The position numbers and the translations under genes are program-made. A DNA stretch of 64,000 nucleotides from Mytilus californianus (taxonomy: Eukaryota; Mollusca; Bivalvia; Mytilida; Mytilidae), in the NCBI RefSeq assembly GCF_021869535.1, contig NW_026262701.1, positions 49,231,278 through 49,295,277 of the forward strand, in the 5' to 3' direction. The notes under the pieces were generated by a model. The model was not told the origin of the DNA. It saw nothing but the letters and a program-made list of their open reading frames with translations, and did not search any database. This document shows positions 46,521 through 57,860 of this stretch, piece after piece (position 1 is the stretch's first letter; the number at the start of each line of letters is the position of its first letter).

Positions 46521-47138
46521 TCATTTGTATGGAAAGTTTCTTCCGTCTCTCTTGCCTTTTGCAATAAAGGTTTTCTTTGCTGGTTTGTTTAGACCACTGA
46601 TCTTTTTGTCATAGTCTTTCATGAAGTCATTATATTTCGTGTCCCATATTTCAATTAGATTTAAGATATGACATTGAGCCTTAGATAGTTTTTGTCGTCC
46701 TTCCTCTGTACTGTCATCTAAGTTGTCAATAAGTTTTCCTTTAACGTACTCTGCCTTGCTGGTAAATATTGTAATAAGTTCATCTGAAGTTTTGATAAAT
46801 TCATCAAATGCATACTGATTAACTTTTGCTCTTATTGTCTTAAGCTTGTCTTGAAAGTAATCCTTAGCGGAATTGGATCCGAAAAAAGAAAAGAATTCTA
46901 GGTTGGTGTAAACGTATTTAGGTATCACATTTCTTTCTTATGCAGATTCTAGAGTATATGCTAGCGTGGCTATATGATGCCTCTTTTCGAACTGTTCCTC
47001 TGTTTCACTCAATGGTGTTGTTGTTTCATCATTTTGACTTTGTTTAATATCTACGTGTTTACTAGATCTAAAGTTCAAACTTAGTGATGTGTTCTTTAAA
47101 TCCAATTGAGTAAGATTTTCTTCCTCTCTTTCTGCCAT
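46521..47138 (-). pseudogene. Upstream ORF of the Penelope-like element, one in-frame stop
   Basis: It reads from MAEREEENLTQLDLKNTSLS at 47,138 to 46,521, about 205 codons, interrupted only by a TAA at 46,938-46,940, after which the same frame continues (ERNVIPKYVYTNLEF). The first part is acidic and low-complexity. The second part is charged and probably helical (DKLKTIRAKVNQYAFDEF, KGKLIDNLDDSTEEG), ending in a basic tail. No known domain is recognised. Its position just upstream of the polymerase, on the same strand, suggests the element's first ORF, perhaps a structural or RNA-binding protein. That role is inference. Confidence 0.6.
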
Positions 47139-47418
47139 TGTTTTTCTGGACTATATGTAATTTCTGATATCTGTTTGTCTCCTGATAAATCTAAAAAATC
47201 AGGATCTTTCTTACTATTTTGCTCCTTTCTATTCTTTTTTAAACTTAAACTTCTGTACATTTTGTTTCAACTCTTAAAATTGTTGTGGCTAAAAATTCCA
47301 AACACTATGTTTTATGGCTTTGTATTCGAGATTCTTATCATTATTTGTCATGTTTACGTGATGGTATATGTAATTGTGTCATTTTAAGTATCATTTGCAA
47401 TCGTATATTTCCGGTATA
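47139..47418. other. Intergenic, 5' flank of the retroelement
   Basis: AT-rich sequence. A hydrophobic plus-strand frame (47,106-47,387) lies antisense to the element start and is not called. Confidence 0.5.
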
Positions 47419-47660
47419 TAGTTTTCACTTTGCTGGCTGTTTGTACATATATTGAAGGTGTGCATGTGGTCAGGGTTATGATTTTTATTAATATTAGCTC
47501 TTTTGGGAGATATTTGAACTTTGTCATTTTTTTAGTATATACTTGCATAAGAGGTGCATAGCGTTTCCGGATAACTCCTCCTACAGTGAACCATAGACCT
47601 ATGTGCTCCCATGCCCAACTTTGTGTATTTTTAAAAAACACTTTGCATCTGTGGGGGCAT
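47419..47660 (+). repeat. Single 182-bp monomer related to 52,740-53,290
   Basis: 'agttttcactttgctggctg', 'gcataagaggtgcatagcgt' and 'ctcctcctacagtgaaccat' match the tandem monomers at 52,740-53,300. It ends near TGTGGGGGCATC, which resembles the 'tgcccccac' ends of bivalve elements. Confidence 0.75.
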
Positions 47661-47799
47661 CATTTGTGTCTCCCAGACACAATTATATCTCAAAAAAAGT
47701 CCTATATTGTCTTTGTTATAATACAGTTACTTCAGAGTGGAGTGTGGGGGCATCACTTTGTCTAGTTGTGATTTAAAGTGTCTATTTATCTATTATAGT

Positions 47800-49010
47800 T
47801 ATTGATCATACAAGGCAAAAGGCGAAAAATATGGTGAAAATCGTCATTAAAGGGCAGTAACTCCAATAAGTAGTCGATTGACGATTTCAACCATAAGACT
47901 TATTTTGTAGAACTTGTCCTCCTGATCATTTTTGCATTTTAAAGTTTCTCTTCATCTATTATAGTTTTATAGTTTTCAAGACAGTAGTCAAAAATAAAAA
48001 AAAAGATAAAATTTGTCATTTAAGGGCAATAACTCCTATAAGAAAATTTTTGCCCCTGTCAGATTTTCTCTATTTATAACAGTTTTCAAAATAAAAGACA
48101 AAACTTGCAATTTACCCCTATGTTCTAATTTTAGCCATTTTGGCCATCTTGATTAGCAAGCGGGGTCATCGAACACATTTTTTATACTAAATACCCCAAA
48201 GATGATTGTAGCCAAGTTTGGTTAAATTTGACCGTGTAGTTTCAGAGGAGAAGATTTTTGTAAAATTTAACAGACAATGGAAAATCGTTATTAAACGCAA
48301 TAACTCCAATAAGGAGTCGTCGGACAATTTCCTCGATATTGTCTTATTTGTAGATCTTGTCTTGCTGATAATTTTTGGTTGTTTAAGTTTCTATCTATCT
48401 ATTATATTTTTAAGATATAAGGCAAAAACGTTTAAAATTGGTAAAAATCGCTATCAAAGGGTAATAACTCTAATAAGGAGTCGACTGACGATTTTGACCA
48501 TGAGACTTATTTGTAGAACTTGTCCTGCTGATCATTTTTCGGTTTTAAAGTTTCTCTTCATCTATTATAGTTTTCAGATAGTAGTTAAAAATGAAAACAA
48601 TTGGTAAAATTTGTCAGTTAAGGACAATAACTCCTATAAGAATGATTAGACGTCGTCTGACAATTTTGACGTATATGGACAATTGGTAGAGCTCAACATT
48701 TTGAACATTTTTGCCCTTGACGGATTTTCTCTATTTAAGACAGTTTTCAAAATAATAGACAAAACTTGCATTTTACACCTATGTTCTCTTTTTAGCCATG
48801 TCGGCCATCTTGGTTGGCAAGCGGGGTCATGGGACACATTTTTTAAACTAGATAACCCAATAACGATTGTGGCAAAGTCTGCTAAAATTTGGCCTAGTAG
48901 TTTCAGAGGAGTAGATTTTTGAAAAAATGTTAACAGACGACAACGGACGACAGACGCCAAGTGATGAGAAAAGCTCACTTGCCCTTTGGGCCAGGTGAAC
49001 TAAAAAATGG
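47800..49010 (+). repeat. Bivalve interspersed repeat, two joined copies with internal sub-repeats
   Basis: Copies run at about 47,800-48,275 and 48,276-49,010. The motif 'aataactcc' recurs near 47,860, 48,028, 48,300, 48,467 and 48,627, giving sub-units of about 170 bp. Both include 'gccatnttggccatcttg' and 'gtttcagaggag'. The second ends 'gcccaaagggcaagtgagct' in reverse sense (CTTGCCCTTTGGGCCAGGTG). By memory this is among the most abundant non-coding repeats in oysters and mussels. The ORFs inside are not genes. Confidence 0.75.
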
Positions 49011-49229
49011 AAAAATAAGACAACTAGAGAGACTATAAAAAGTGTGGTGTAAAAAGAAAGGGTACAATACACGTTATCACGGTGAAAATGTGTATCTAAC
49101 TTTAACTTGAAAATGAATATTTTCACATCTTCTGGTCATTGTAGAGTCTTGAATAATCGTTCTGTCGTAAGGTATCTTATTGCTTTTGTTTTTTGGAACA
49201 TTTTGTATTGAATGAAGTAATTTGATAGT

Positions 49230-50101
49230 AATTTGAAAATAAGTTGGAGATGGGTTGATCATGTGTTCATCATGGTGAGTTAATAAAAAGAAAACCATGT
49301 CAAAATTGAAAAAAGTGAAATAATGAAGGAATTCACCAGGAAGAACCATTACGTTGACTGATTCGGCCCAAAAAAAAATTCTTATAAAAGAAAAACAAAG
49401 ATCACATGTATTTAAATCTACGACATGAAATCAAACAGACATAGAAAAATCGTCATTGTACTATTGTACGTACTTATTTATGTTAATGTATATGTTTATA
49501 TTGGGTCACATAATCATTGGAAGTCTTAGGAAGTCTTCTTGATGGTTAATTATATGGCGTGTAAAAAACTTAGTTTCTGTAATGAGGGGCATTGGCTGCC
49601 AAACTCACTACCACCAAATTGACAAAAAAATCTTCAATTTGATTTATAACGTACTTAAATATTAACCCGAATTACAAAAGATGCATAGAAAAACAACAAA
49701 CAATGCATGAAATCTTAATAGAGAATCAGCATCCGTGTGTATTATAGGACTAGACGCCATATAATTAATCATCAAGAAGGCTTCCTGAGACTGCCAAGAT
49801 TGCCGATGGTCATGTGACCCGATATAAACATACACATTAATTTCGATTGAAAGACAAGCACGTACAATAGTATAATGCCGATTTTTCTATGTCCGTTTGA
49901 TTTTATACCATAAATTTAAAAACATTTGATCATTTTTTTCTTAAGCTTGTATATGAACATTTTTTCTGGGCCGCATTAGTCAACAAAATCGTTGTAGGAT
50001 TCATTCATTATTTCATCTTTTTTTCAATTTGGGCATGCTTTTCTTTTTATTAACTCACCAAGATGAGCAACTGTTCAACCCGTCTCTAACTAATTTTCAA
50101 A
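49230..50101. repeat. Large imperfect palindrome, arms 331 and 348 bp
   Basis: The left arm 49,230-49,560 and right arm 49,754-50,101 are inverted copies around a 193-bp centre. Matching blocks include GGTGAGTTAATAAAAAGAAA (49,275) with TTTCTTTTTATTAACTCACC, 'gttgactgattcggccca' (49,354) with 'tgggccgcattagtcaac', and TTAATTATATGGCGT (49,546) with ACGCCATATAATTAA. Arms differ by scattered substitutions and small indels. No transposase is inside, so it may be a long-arm fold-back transposon. A transcript would form a long hairpin. Confidence 0.85.
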
Positions 50102-50104
50102 TAT

Positions 50105-50520
50105 AAAGGTTGCTTGCATACAATCGAAATGAGGTCGAAATGCTATAATATGCCAGCAACGTTTCTGAGACACGTTGTACTAAATTGAATCAAACTGGCT
50201 GCTAAAAGCCATTTATTATTTAAATATTCCGCTTTAATTAATGTTTGATACACATACACGTTATATAATCGTAATATAATGTTTTGTCCATATTTTAACT
50301 AATTTGAAAAAAACAAATGTTTGTGCAAGAAAAAAATCATGACTACCTCCTCTCTCAATAAAATATGAATTGTTGGTGCCTTAATCCACAAACAATAAAT
50401 CTGCTGAATAATTACTGTAAAACAATGAGAGACAGTGAGAATCAGACGTGAATTCAAAAACAAAATATCATTACCTACATTCAAACGTTGTTCATCATAT
50501 CTTGAAAAATTAACAAAATC
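50105..50520. other. Intergenic, no gene seen
   Basis: AT-rich sequence between the palindrome and the next interspersed repeat. Confidence 0.5.
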
Positions 50521-50524
50521 CTTC

Positions 50525-50690
50525 GTTCGAACTGTTTTACATTTGTCATTGCGGGGCCTTTTATAGCTAGTTCATTATTTAAGGTCGTCCAGTGACCCAT
50601 AGTTGCTAACTTTTACGTCATATAGTCTCTGGTGGAGAGTTGCCTTATTAGCAATGACACAACATCTTCTCATTTTCATATTAAACTTTT
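50525..50690 (+). repeat. Abundant mussel repeat, copy 1
   Basis: 'gaactgttttacatttgtca', 'gtgacccatagttgctaa' and TGGTGGAGAGTTGCCTTATT are the hallmarks of one of the commonest Mytilus repeats, known from memory. Non-coding. Confidence 0.75.
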
Positions 50691-50944
50691 TGACATTATA
50701 GACAATTAATAATATTTTCAGATCAATCCTTTAAACAATTAATTTGTTATACTTTTTTTATCTTATGTATCATATACTTATAATAAATAGTTTGATAAAG
50801 GCTTCACCTTTTTTGCCTGCTTCAAAAGAACTGAAAAGGCAATCTCCTATCCTTGCGTATTTGTTGTGTACATGTTTTTGCTTGATATTGTTTCGTAAAA
50901 AAAATAGATCTATTGTTTTGTACATGAATTAGACCGTAACTTGT

Positions 50945-51120
50945 TTATCTGAAGTGTTTTATATTTGTCATTTTAGGTCTTTTTTAAATTACTATGCGAT
51001 ATGAGGTTTGTTCTTTGTTAAAGGCCGTACGGTGACCCATAGTTGCAACTGCTAATTTCCAAGTCAATTGTCCTCTGTTTGATAGCTGCCCAATTGACAA
51101 TCATGTCATCTTCTTTTTTA
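50945..51120 (+). repeat. Abundant mussel repeat, copy 2
   Basis: Same family as 50,525-50,690: 'ttatatttgtcattttaggt', AAGGCCGTACGGTGACCCAT and the 'caatcatgtcatcttctttttt' tail. Confidence 0.75.
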
Positions 51121-51499
51121 TATCATTTTTGTTTTGATATATAAAATATGAACTTTTCCACACATCTGTGTACAACAATATATGAATATAAAAATAACCC
51201 TGCATAGAAGTTTTCTGTTCTGTTTGCATGACATTCAAAGTGTAACCATGATAAATGCATGTTGTTGTATAAAACTGTATAGACAAGAAAAACGAAATGA
51301 AAACAATAAGATATGGAATGATCTAGTCACAATTTAAACCGAAGAGTAAGCTTAAAATAAATAAAAACAAGAAATATGATCGTGAAAGGTAATCTATGCA
51401 ATGATACAGAACATTGTGTAATAAACGAGAATATTCAATCTTACTGAAACGAAAAAAAATTATCTTCTTTCCATCAATTTTGATTAAATTTGTTTTGTC
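51121..51499. other. Intergenic, no gene seen
   Basis: AT-rich sequence. Minus-strand frames of 61 and 71 codons overlap it without recognisable motifs. Confidence 0.5.
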
Positions 51500-51680
51500 A
51501 ATGACTTTTAATATATGGAGATGTGGTTTGATTGCCAATGAGACAACTATTCATATGGGAATAAGCAATTAAGGGCCACTATTACTGTACGACCTTCAAC
51601 AATGAGAAAAAAAACCCACATAGTAAAGTAAGGTTATGAAGAAATCCCCAGAAATGAAAAATGTAAAATAAGAAAACAAA
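51500..51680 (-). repeat. Abundant mussel repeat, copy 3 (inverted)
   Basis: 'gtttgattgccaatgagaca' and 'tgtacgaccttcaacaatga' are the reverse complement of the family at 50,525 and 50,945. Confidence 0.7.
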
Positions 51681-51714
51681 CAAAAATACGGCCTGTATTA
51701 AAATTGAAACCATG

Positions 51715-51850
51715 CCGGGTTTTTGGTTGGGTTCATGTTTTTCGTTGTTTAGTTATCTTTGTTTTGTTTTGTATAATGTTGTTTGTCTTTTGATTTTTTT
51801 TTCTATTTTTGTCGTGGCGTTGTAAGTTAATGTTCTATTTTTGATTTTAA
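51715..51850 (+). repeat. Diverged copy of the element found inside the satellite
   Basis: 'ttttggttgggttcatgttt', 'ttgtttgtcttttgattttt' and 'gtggcgttgtaagtt' align with the 3' two thirds of 121-480. It is not associated with satellite units here. Confidence 0.6.
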
Positions 51851-52290
51851 ATATCCCTTGGGTAATATCAACAACATACACAGATACCAAACGCGGATGT
51901 CGTCTACAAATGATTTATCATTGACGCTTTGTCCTTAAGATGCATAAAATATTTGCCACTGGACGCAATAATAAAAAAAAAGTAAAAATAAGCCCAATGG
52001 AGTACGAAGTTAAAGAGTATTGAGGACCCAAAATTTGAATTTTATCTAGCAAAAATGTCCACCAAGTAACTTTATCAGCTGCTAAATAATCTCTATAAAA
52101 AAAAATAAACAAGACAAACATTATGTAACAGCAGGACACTTCATTGTATGTGTTATATAATATGCCATATTATTTAATGTAATGAAGGTACGCTGTCATT
52201 TTGCACAACCTTGTCAATAAATAACACGTGCACCTGCTGTCTGTTAATATTTTTGTCATGTGCTACAGTGAATTACTTACATAATAAACT
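51851..52290. other. Intergenic, no gene seen
   Basis: AT-rich sequence. A 73-codon minus-strand frame (51,918-52,139) is hydrophobic but has no supporting feature. Confidence 0.5.
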
Positions 52291-52590
52291 AGACGTTCTA
52301 AGGAGCCTGTGTCGCCCACCTTGTTCTATGTGCATATACAACGAAGGACACTCTCCAACATTGTGGACGAGAATAGAATTCATGACAAAAATCTCTGTTT
52401 TATTGATCTTGTATTGCTGATCATTTAATCTGTTTAGTTTCTCTCTATCTTCTTTAGTTTTTGCTCAAAACACAAAACAGGGTAAAACAATTCTCATTTA
52501 AGGACAATCACTCCTATAAACAGTGACAGCCTACTAACAATATAGGCAAAATTTGACTTGATAGTAGATCTCGACTTGGTGATCATTTTT
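52291..52590 (+). repeat. Diverged copy of the bivalve interspersed repeat
   Basis: 'gaattcatgacaaaaatctc', 'ttgtattgctgatcatttaa' and 'aaggacaatcactcctataa' relate it to the family at 47,800-49,010. Confidence 0.65.
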
Positions 52591-53310
52591 ATGCCCCCGC
52601 AACTGAAAGTTGGGGGCATATTTTTTACCCCTGTCCGTCCTTCCGTCTGTTCTTCCGTCTGTTCTTCAGTCCGTCCTTTCGTCCGTCCAACCGTCCGTCC
52701 CATTATGGGTATATAGCTATTCCAGATAACTCCTCCTACAGTTTGAATGCTAGGAAGTTTTCACTTTGCTGGCTGTTTGTACATATATTGAAGGTGTGTA
52801 TGTGGTCAGGGTTTTGATTTTTACTAATATTTGTTCTTTTGGGAGATAGTTGAACTTTGTAATTTTTTTGGGTATTTACTTGCATAAGAGGTGCATAGCG
52901 CTTCCGGATAACTTCTCCTACAGTTTGAATGCTAGGAAGTTTTCACTTTGCTGGCTGTTTGTACATATATTGAAGGTTAGCATGTGGTCAGGGTTATGAT
53001 TTTTATTAATATTTGCTCTTTTGGGAAATAGTTGAACTTTGTCATTTTTTAGAGTATTTACCTGCATGAGAGGTGAATAGCGTTTCCGGATAACTCCTCC
53101 TACAGTTTGAATGCTAGGAAGTATTCACTTTACTGGCTGTTTGTACATATATTGAAGGTGTGCATGTGGTCAGGGTTATGATTTTTATTAATATTTGCTC
53201 TTTTTGGAGATAGTTGAATTTTGTCAGTTTTGGAGTATATACTTGCATGAGAGGTGCATGGCGTTTTCGGATAACTCCTCCTACAGTGAACCATAGACCT
53301 CATATTCTCT
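52591..53310 (+). repeat. Fold-back, (CCGT)-rich minisatellite and 182-bp tandem repeat
   Basis: A hairpin at 52,591-52,620 has the arms ATGCCCCCGCAACT and AGTTGGGGGCAT. A pyrimidine-rich GTCCGTCC run follows at 52,628-52,701, then three tandem monomers marked by TTTGAATGCTAGGAAGT at 52,743, 52,925 and 53,107 (period 182 bp) and a final partial copy ending 'ctcctcctacagtgaaccat'. It is non-coding. The minus-strand frame at 52,494-52,703 is the minisatellite read as an Arg/Thr/Glu repeat. Confidence 0.85.
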
Positions 53311-54620
53311 CAAAATCTCAACTTTAAGTATCAAATGTAGGCTTCTCATATCTGAGCGACGTCAGCCCCGAAGACATAAGACGACTTCATCTGATTTACA
53401 TAGAAAAAATAAATAATTATTTATCTTTTCCCTTGTTCTAAAACAAAGCAATTACTTTTGATAAAATTTTTCAGTTCCAGTAACCAGAAGATGTTTCGTA
53501 GTTATGCATTTGGAATAAAAATCTTAATTGCGTCTATATTTCTGTCATTAAATTGATACCTTATCACTGCTTTTGTATAGCAATATGAATCGCTGTACTA
53601 TCTTGTCTTTTTCTGGTTTAATTGTCAAAACCTGAACTTTGATAACTCTTCTATGTAAGGTGATGTTTACTAAGTTATTTTGTTTTGCAGACGTTATCTC
53701 TTAGTTTTACTGTGTTACTGTGTTCGAGTGCTATCTTATTTACATTTAATTTCAACTACTTTTATTTGTACGTCTTAGTTTGATAATCAAGTGATTGATA
53801 GTTGCTTGTTTAACGTCCACTGCAACCAAAGTAATTAATGATATTATTTTATTGCAAAATTATCAATGAAATGGAATATACGTACCCCTTGTTTATAACG
53901 CATGATCTCAGATGTGACATTTTATATATTTAATTTGTCACTGCTTTTTTTAAAGGAACATACACGTACTAACTGTTAGACAACGATTAAACCACAATAC
54001 ATTTTAACATTTTAACATGTCACAATAAAGGCATGGTCGTATCTATTTGACCAAATGCCAAATAAAGTCTTCAACTTAAAACAAGATTTTGATTTATAAA
54101 CCAATACAACGAATTACTAAATGTTCGAACATCGATGATCATGCATTATAATCTCTCAAATTACAAACTGAAAGACAATTTTGATTCACAAAGTTTCTTA
54201 TCCTTGTACTGATTCATAAATTCATTTTAACCTAATATATATGTCTTTGAATTTTAAATTTTGTCACACCCGTATTATGAGACATTTAAAAATTATTGCT
54301 TTTAATATAGTTTAACGTTTTGAATTACCTACGAAAGTAAAGAAAAATATTCACAATTTCAGAAAATATTTGAATTCTTTTGTTTGTTATTCCGCTTTGA
54401 CACACTGTAAAACTCTCGGTATATCTGTTTGATCCCTCAAAATTCATTCTCCTACCAAATCAGAACTAAATGTGTGATAGTATTTTGCTAAAGTAGATAT
54501 TCCTACATACTGAAATTGATAAACAAATTGGCATTTTCTTTAAATTTTTTCTAATTAAATGTCCCTTTTTTTATATGGCAATATAAACGACAAACGTTTT
54601 TTTCAGCAAAAATTACAATT
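53311..54620. other. Intergenic, no gene seen
   Basis: AT-rich sequence between repeats and the TRIM-like relic. No open frame of note, no RNA gene. Confidence 0.55.
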
Positions 54621-54789
54621 TAAAACATACTAATGATAAATTTGGGAATCTGCGACAATGGAACAGAAAATTTGCGCCACTTGAGCAATAGACAACATAC
54701 AACAATCCGTTTTTTGTTGCGTCAGACATTTTCTCAAAATTTTACGGGAACGATTTTGATATCCAGTAAAAGCGGACAGATAGCTAACA

Positions 54790-56236
54790 GGTCTATTAAT
54801 CATTTGAACATCATACAATCCCGCTCTTCCATCTTGTTGGTGGTAAATCAGTATAGTGTTATTATCTGTTATGTAGTATATTCCAATTGGCTTGTTAAGC
54901 AAGTTTGAACTGACCGTAGAATCGTCAAATATTGTACGATGATTTTGACCATCACTTGATACTAATAAAATGTTATTGAGATAAGTCAGCGCTATGTACA
55001 CATTTCCATTGACGTCTACAGTTAGTGAAGACGTATATTTTGCTAACCGTTTATCTTGAAATGTCCAGAGTAGCCTACCTGACACGTCGTATCAGCATAA
55101 TGTTTGCCTTTTATTATGAATGCAAAATATGTTGGCTTTATATACGATCATGCTGTATACATCTTCAACATCTACTGGTTAAGTAGTTAAAGAATTTCCC
55201 TCTGTGCTGGTTACAACAACTCCGTGTCGAACAGATGCAGCATACAATTTTTCATTAGAATATGATATCCCATAGATGAAGCAAGGTCTTCCAAAAAGAT
55301 TAAGATTTATCTTTTTTCTATAAAATCCTTCTCTACGTTAAAGATATATATGGGGGAAAAAATTGCAACTCGTTCGTCATCTATAACGGTGAGGTTGCGG
55401 GGAGGAAACGACAAACTTATGTCTTTTTTATGATTACTGTCTTCTTTGTGTATTATCAGTCTCTCATTAATTTTCTCAGCAAACAATTAATTGTTTGTTG
55501 GGTAACATAACATAGCTTGTCATTTCTATTTTGTTTTTGGTCTTATAAAAACTAATTTCTGATGTTATGTTTAAATGAATATTGTTTCTAGTAATATTTA
55601 ACTATTTGGGAAGGGAGATTCAGACTTGTCGTTGAATTGGATCGCTATTCTGAAATGACTTTTCTGACTTTTTATCCAACAAATCGCTTATCTTTTTCAT
55701 ACTTTTTATAGCGGATAGTGCCTCTTAATCGAAGGTAATTGCAAAATTGTACAGTTTACAAGCGCTCAATTCTGATAGAATAGTTTTTTCTTCATCGGAA
55801 AGTATCTTTTCAAGTTTTTTGACACCAACAAATGTTTGCTTTTCAGAAGCATAATTCTTCAAATTAACTAGTTTTCTTCAAATTCATCAGAATGTGTACT
55901 TTGTTTCCGAAGACTTACATCCCGTGGTGTCGTCTTCTATGTTAATGACGTCCCAATTTGAGTGCGTAACTTGACAGCATTTAATTCAGGCAATTGCAAC
56001 ATGCTGAGTACAGAAAAAATCCAATGAACGTTAATGAATTATGCATATTTCGTCACTTCCCTATAAGTTATCACTTACAGGAACTACATGATGACCTCCA
56101 ATAATTTTAGTCTCTTGATGACCTCTAACACAATCATCGCAGTTTCATTCTTTACAGTCACTGCACCATTTTGTAGCTGCTGTGGCAATCGTTTATGTTC
56201 ACATGGTTCACAAAACACCGAGAAATTATCTGTCAT
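54790..56236 (-). pseudogene. TRIM-like (B-box plus beta-propeller) pseudogene
   Basis: It reads from MTDNFSVFCEPCEHKRLP (56,236) leftwards. A B-box-like zinc site follows in the next frame (CSDCKE, an in-frame stop, then NCDDCVRGHQETKIIGGHH, about 56,165-56,085). A coiled-coil relic comes next (KLEKILSDEEKTILSEL, 55,840-55,780; ALSAIKSMKKISDLLDKK, 55,730-55,665). The propeller-like C-terminus includes PPRNLTVIDDERVAIFSP, YSNEKLYAASVRHGVVVTS, then the open part 55,085-54,790 with LLWTFQDKRL, LTVDVNGNVYIA and DGQNHRTIFDD. This domain order matches the many TRIM56/TRIM71-like genes of bivalves, which are ubiquitin-ligase-related proteins. No RING is seen. Several stops and frameshifts disable it. 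It may be a retrocopy or a decayed family member. Confidence 0.7.
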
Positions 56237-57239
56237 TTCATTCCGATAAAATTATTGCGCAATGAATAACAGATATCGATGATGATGTAATTCGTGTGCA
56301 TTGTTTGCTTTGTTTTAGTAATTGGTTAACTAAAAGGCATATATATTATCGCTTAGAAAGCATTGTCAGTATTTCATAGTACATAAAGTTACAAGTAAAG
56401 TACAGTTTGTGTTCGCACAGTAGATGGGTAAATTAATAGAAAGGAAATGTACCAATTCTTATACAACCTCGAATACAACTGACAACCAAATGTCATTGAC
56501 TTACCATTAGTGGTCCATATTAAAATGACCTCATGACAAACTTTAACTTGGTAGCTTCTGAAAAAGTTTTAAAAAATGAATGAGGGGGCTGGTCAATAAT
56601 CTCCGTAGAAATGATATGTCCAAATTGTAATACAACTGCCTTGCAAATATCACTGACTTACCCTTAGGGCTTCCTAGAAAAATGACCTATTCACAAACTT
56701 TAAAAACGTTAAAGCCGCCGACATACTTTCGCAGGAAACATCTTACTCAGCGGGACAAAAATATGAAAATTCAAGAAGGAAAATTTAAATAGAGTTCAAT
56801 GAAAATAACACTTTATACATTGTGTGCGTTTTAGAACATTTCTGATTTACATTCACCAGGAAAGCTCAAACCTAAACATTATAAAACCAGTGATAAATAA
56901 ATACGTAGAAACGTTAGGAGCTATAATATATATGTGACCAAAGAGGAACTAAATTTATATACGGCAACCAGGAGTTGAAACTTTAGTGTCTTAATGATTT
57001 ATTATTTTTTTTTAACGGGGAATTTTTAGAATAGTTGTCATTAATCATATCTGACTAATGAACTTGATAGTATTATATTATAGAACTGATCTTGCGTATA
57101 TTTGTTGAATAAGAAAAAAGTAAGTCGGTAAAATTTTATTATGGTTTGGTAAATTGATGATAATTACCAATATAATTATCTTTTCACCGAACATAAAGAC
57201 TAAAAAAACACTTTGAAACATGCAGCATGCTTACATGCA
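56237..57239. other. Intergenic with a diverged 160-bp duplication
   Basis: 56,452-56,550 and 56,611-56,710 share 'atacaact', 'cactgacttacc' and 'cacaaactttaa' blocks at a spacing of about 160 bp. Otherwise AT-rich, no gene seen. Confidence 0.5.
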
Positions 57240-57300
57240 CTTCATTTGGTTGATAGTTGTCTCATTGTCAATCATTTCACATCTCCTTTTTTTAAATGAA
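57240..57300 (+). repeat. Tail fragment of the abundant mussel repeat
   Basis: 'ttgatagttgtctcattgtc' plus 'aatcatttcacatctcc' matches the 3' end of the family at 50,525. Confidence 0.6.
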
Positions 57301-57439
57301 TAATTTTAAAACAGCACAACTCTAGGACACAATAAACTAACATTAACAACACACATTAGAGACATCCGGGTTTGTGACATCTAGCAAACATGTAATGCAA
57401 GTTATTTTTAAATAAGACTTTTCTGTTAAACGGGAAATA

Positions 57440-57560
57440 ATCCAATTTGGCCTTTATAACTTTTGATTCGAGCGTCACTTGTGAGTCTTTTGTAGACGAA
57501 CTGCGCGTCTGGCGTACCAAAGTTTAAGCCTGGTATCCATGATGAGTTTACTGGCTCGTG
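57440..57560 (+). repeat. Interspersed mussel repeat
   Basis: 'gattcgagcgtcacttgtga' and GTAGACGAACTGCGCGTCTG mark a repeat I recognise from memory as very common in Mytilus. Confidence 0.7.
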
Positions 57561-57860
57561 TTCCCTAATTCCCATTATAAATCCGTACTGTTAGCGTATA
57601 TAAGTTCCGCCTTACAGAAGTTCCTCTGGAAACTTTGTTGTAAATAATGGTAGTATAATATATATGTTCCTATTTTAACAGATATTCTATAACTTCTATT
57701 TCGTTAAGAAAAAGTACTGTAATACAATACCCCCATTCTAAAAGTTGGAACTATATTGCATTCACCTTGTCCGTCCGTTCGTTCAAGAATTATTTCTGTC
57801 GCAAATTTCTCAGGTGACTTCATATTTTGTCAGCAGCTTGATGGGGATGAGTTGTAACTT

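Larger units (their letters stand above)
44340..47138 (-). mobile_element. Penelope-like retroelement (two-ORF, decayed)
   Basis: It comprises the upstream ORF (47,138-46,521), a basic spacer and the polymerase (46,240-44,340). Both ORFs carry a small number of disabling changes, so the copy is relatively young but inactive. Its downstream part extends into the 1,024-bp tandem duplication, an arrangement compatible with the partial tandem copies that Penelope-like elements are known to form. Confidence 0.7.

Noticed and set aside
47106..47387. Hydrophobic 93-codon plus-strand frame
   Set aside because: It lies antisense to the start of the retroelement's first ORF and in T-rich DNA, with no homology seen.
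52494..52703. Minus-strand Arg/Thr/Glu-repeat frame
   Set aside because: It is simply the GTCCGTCC minisatellite read in one frame.
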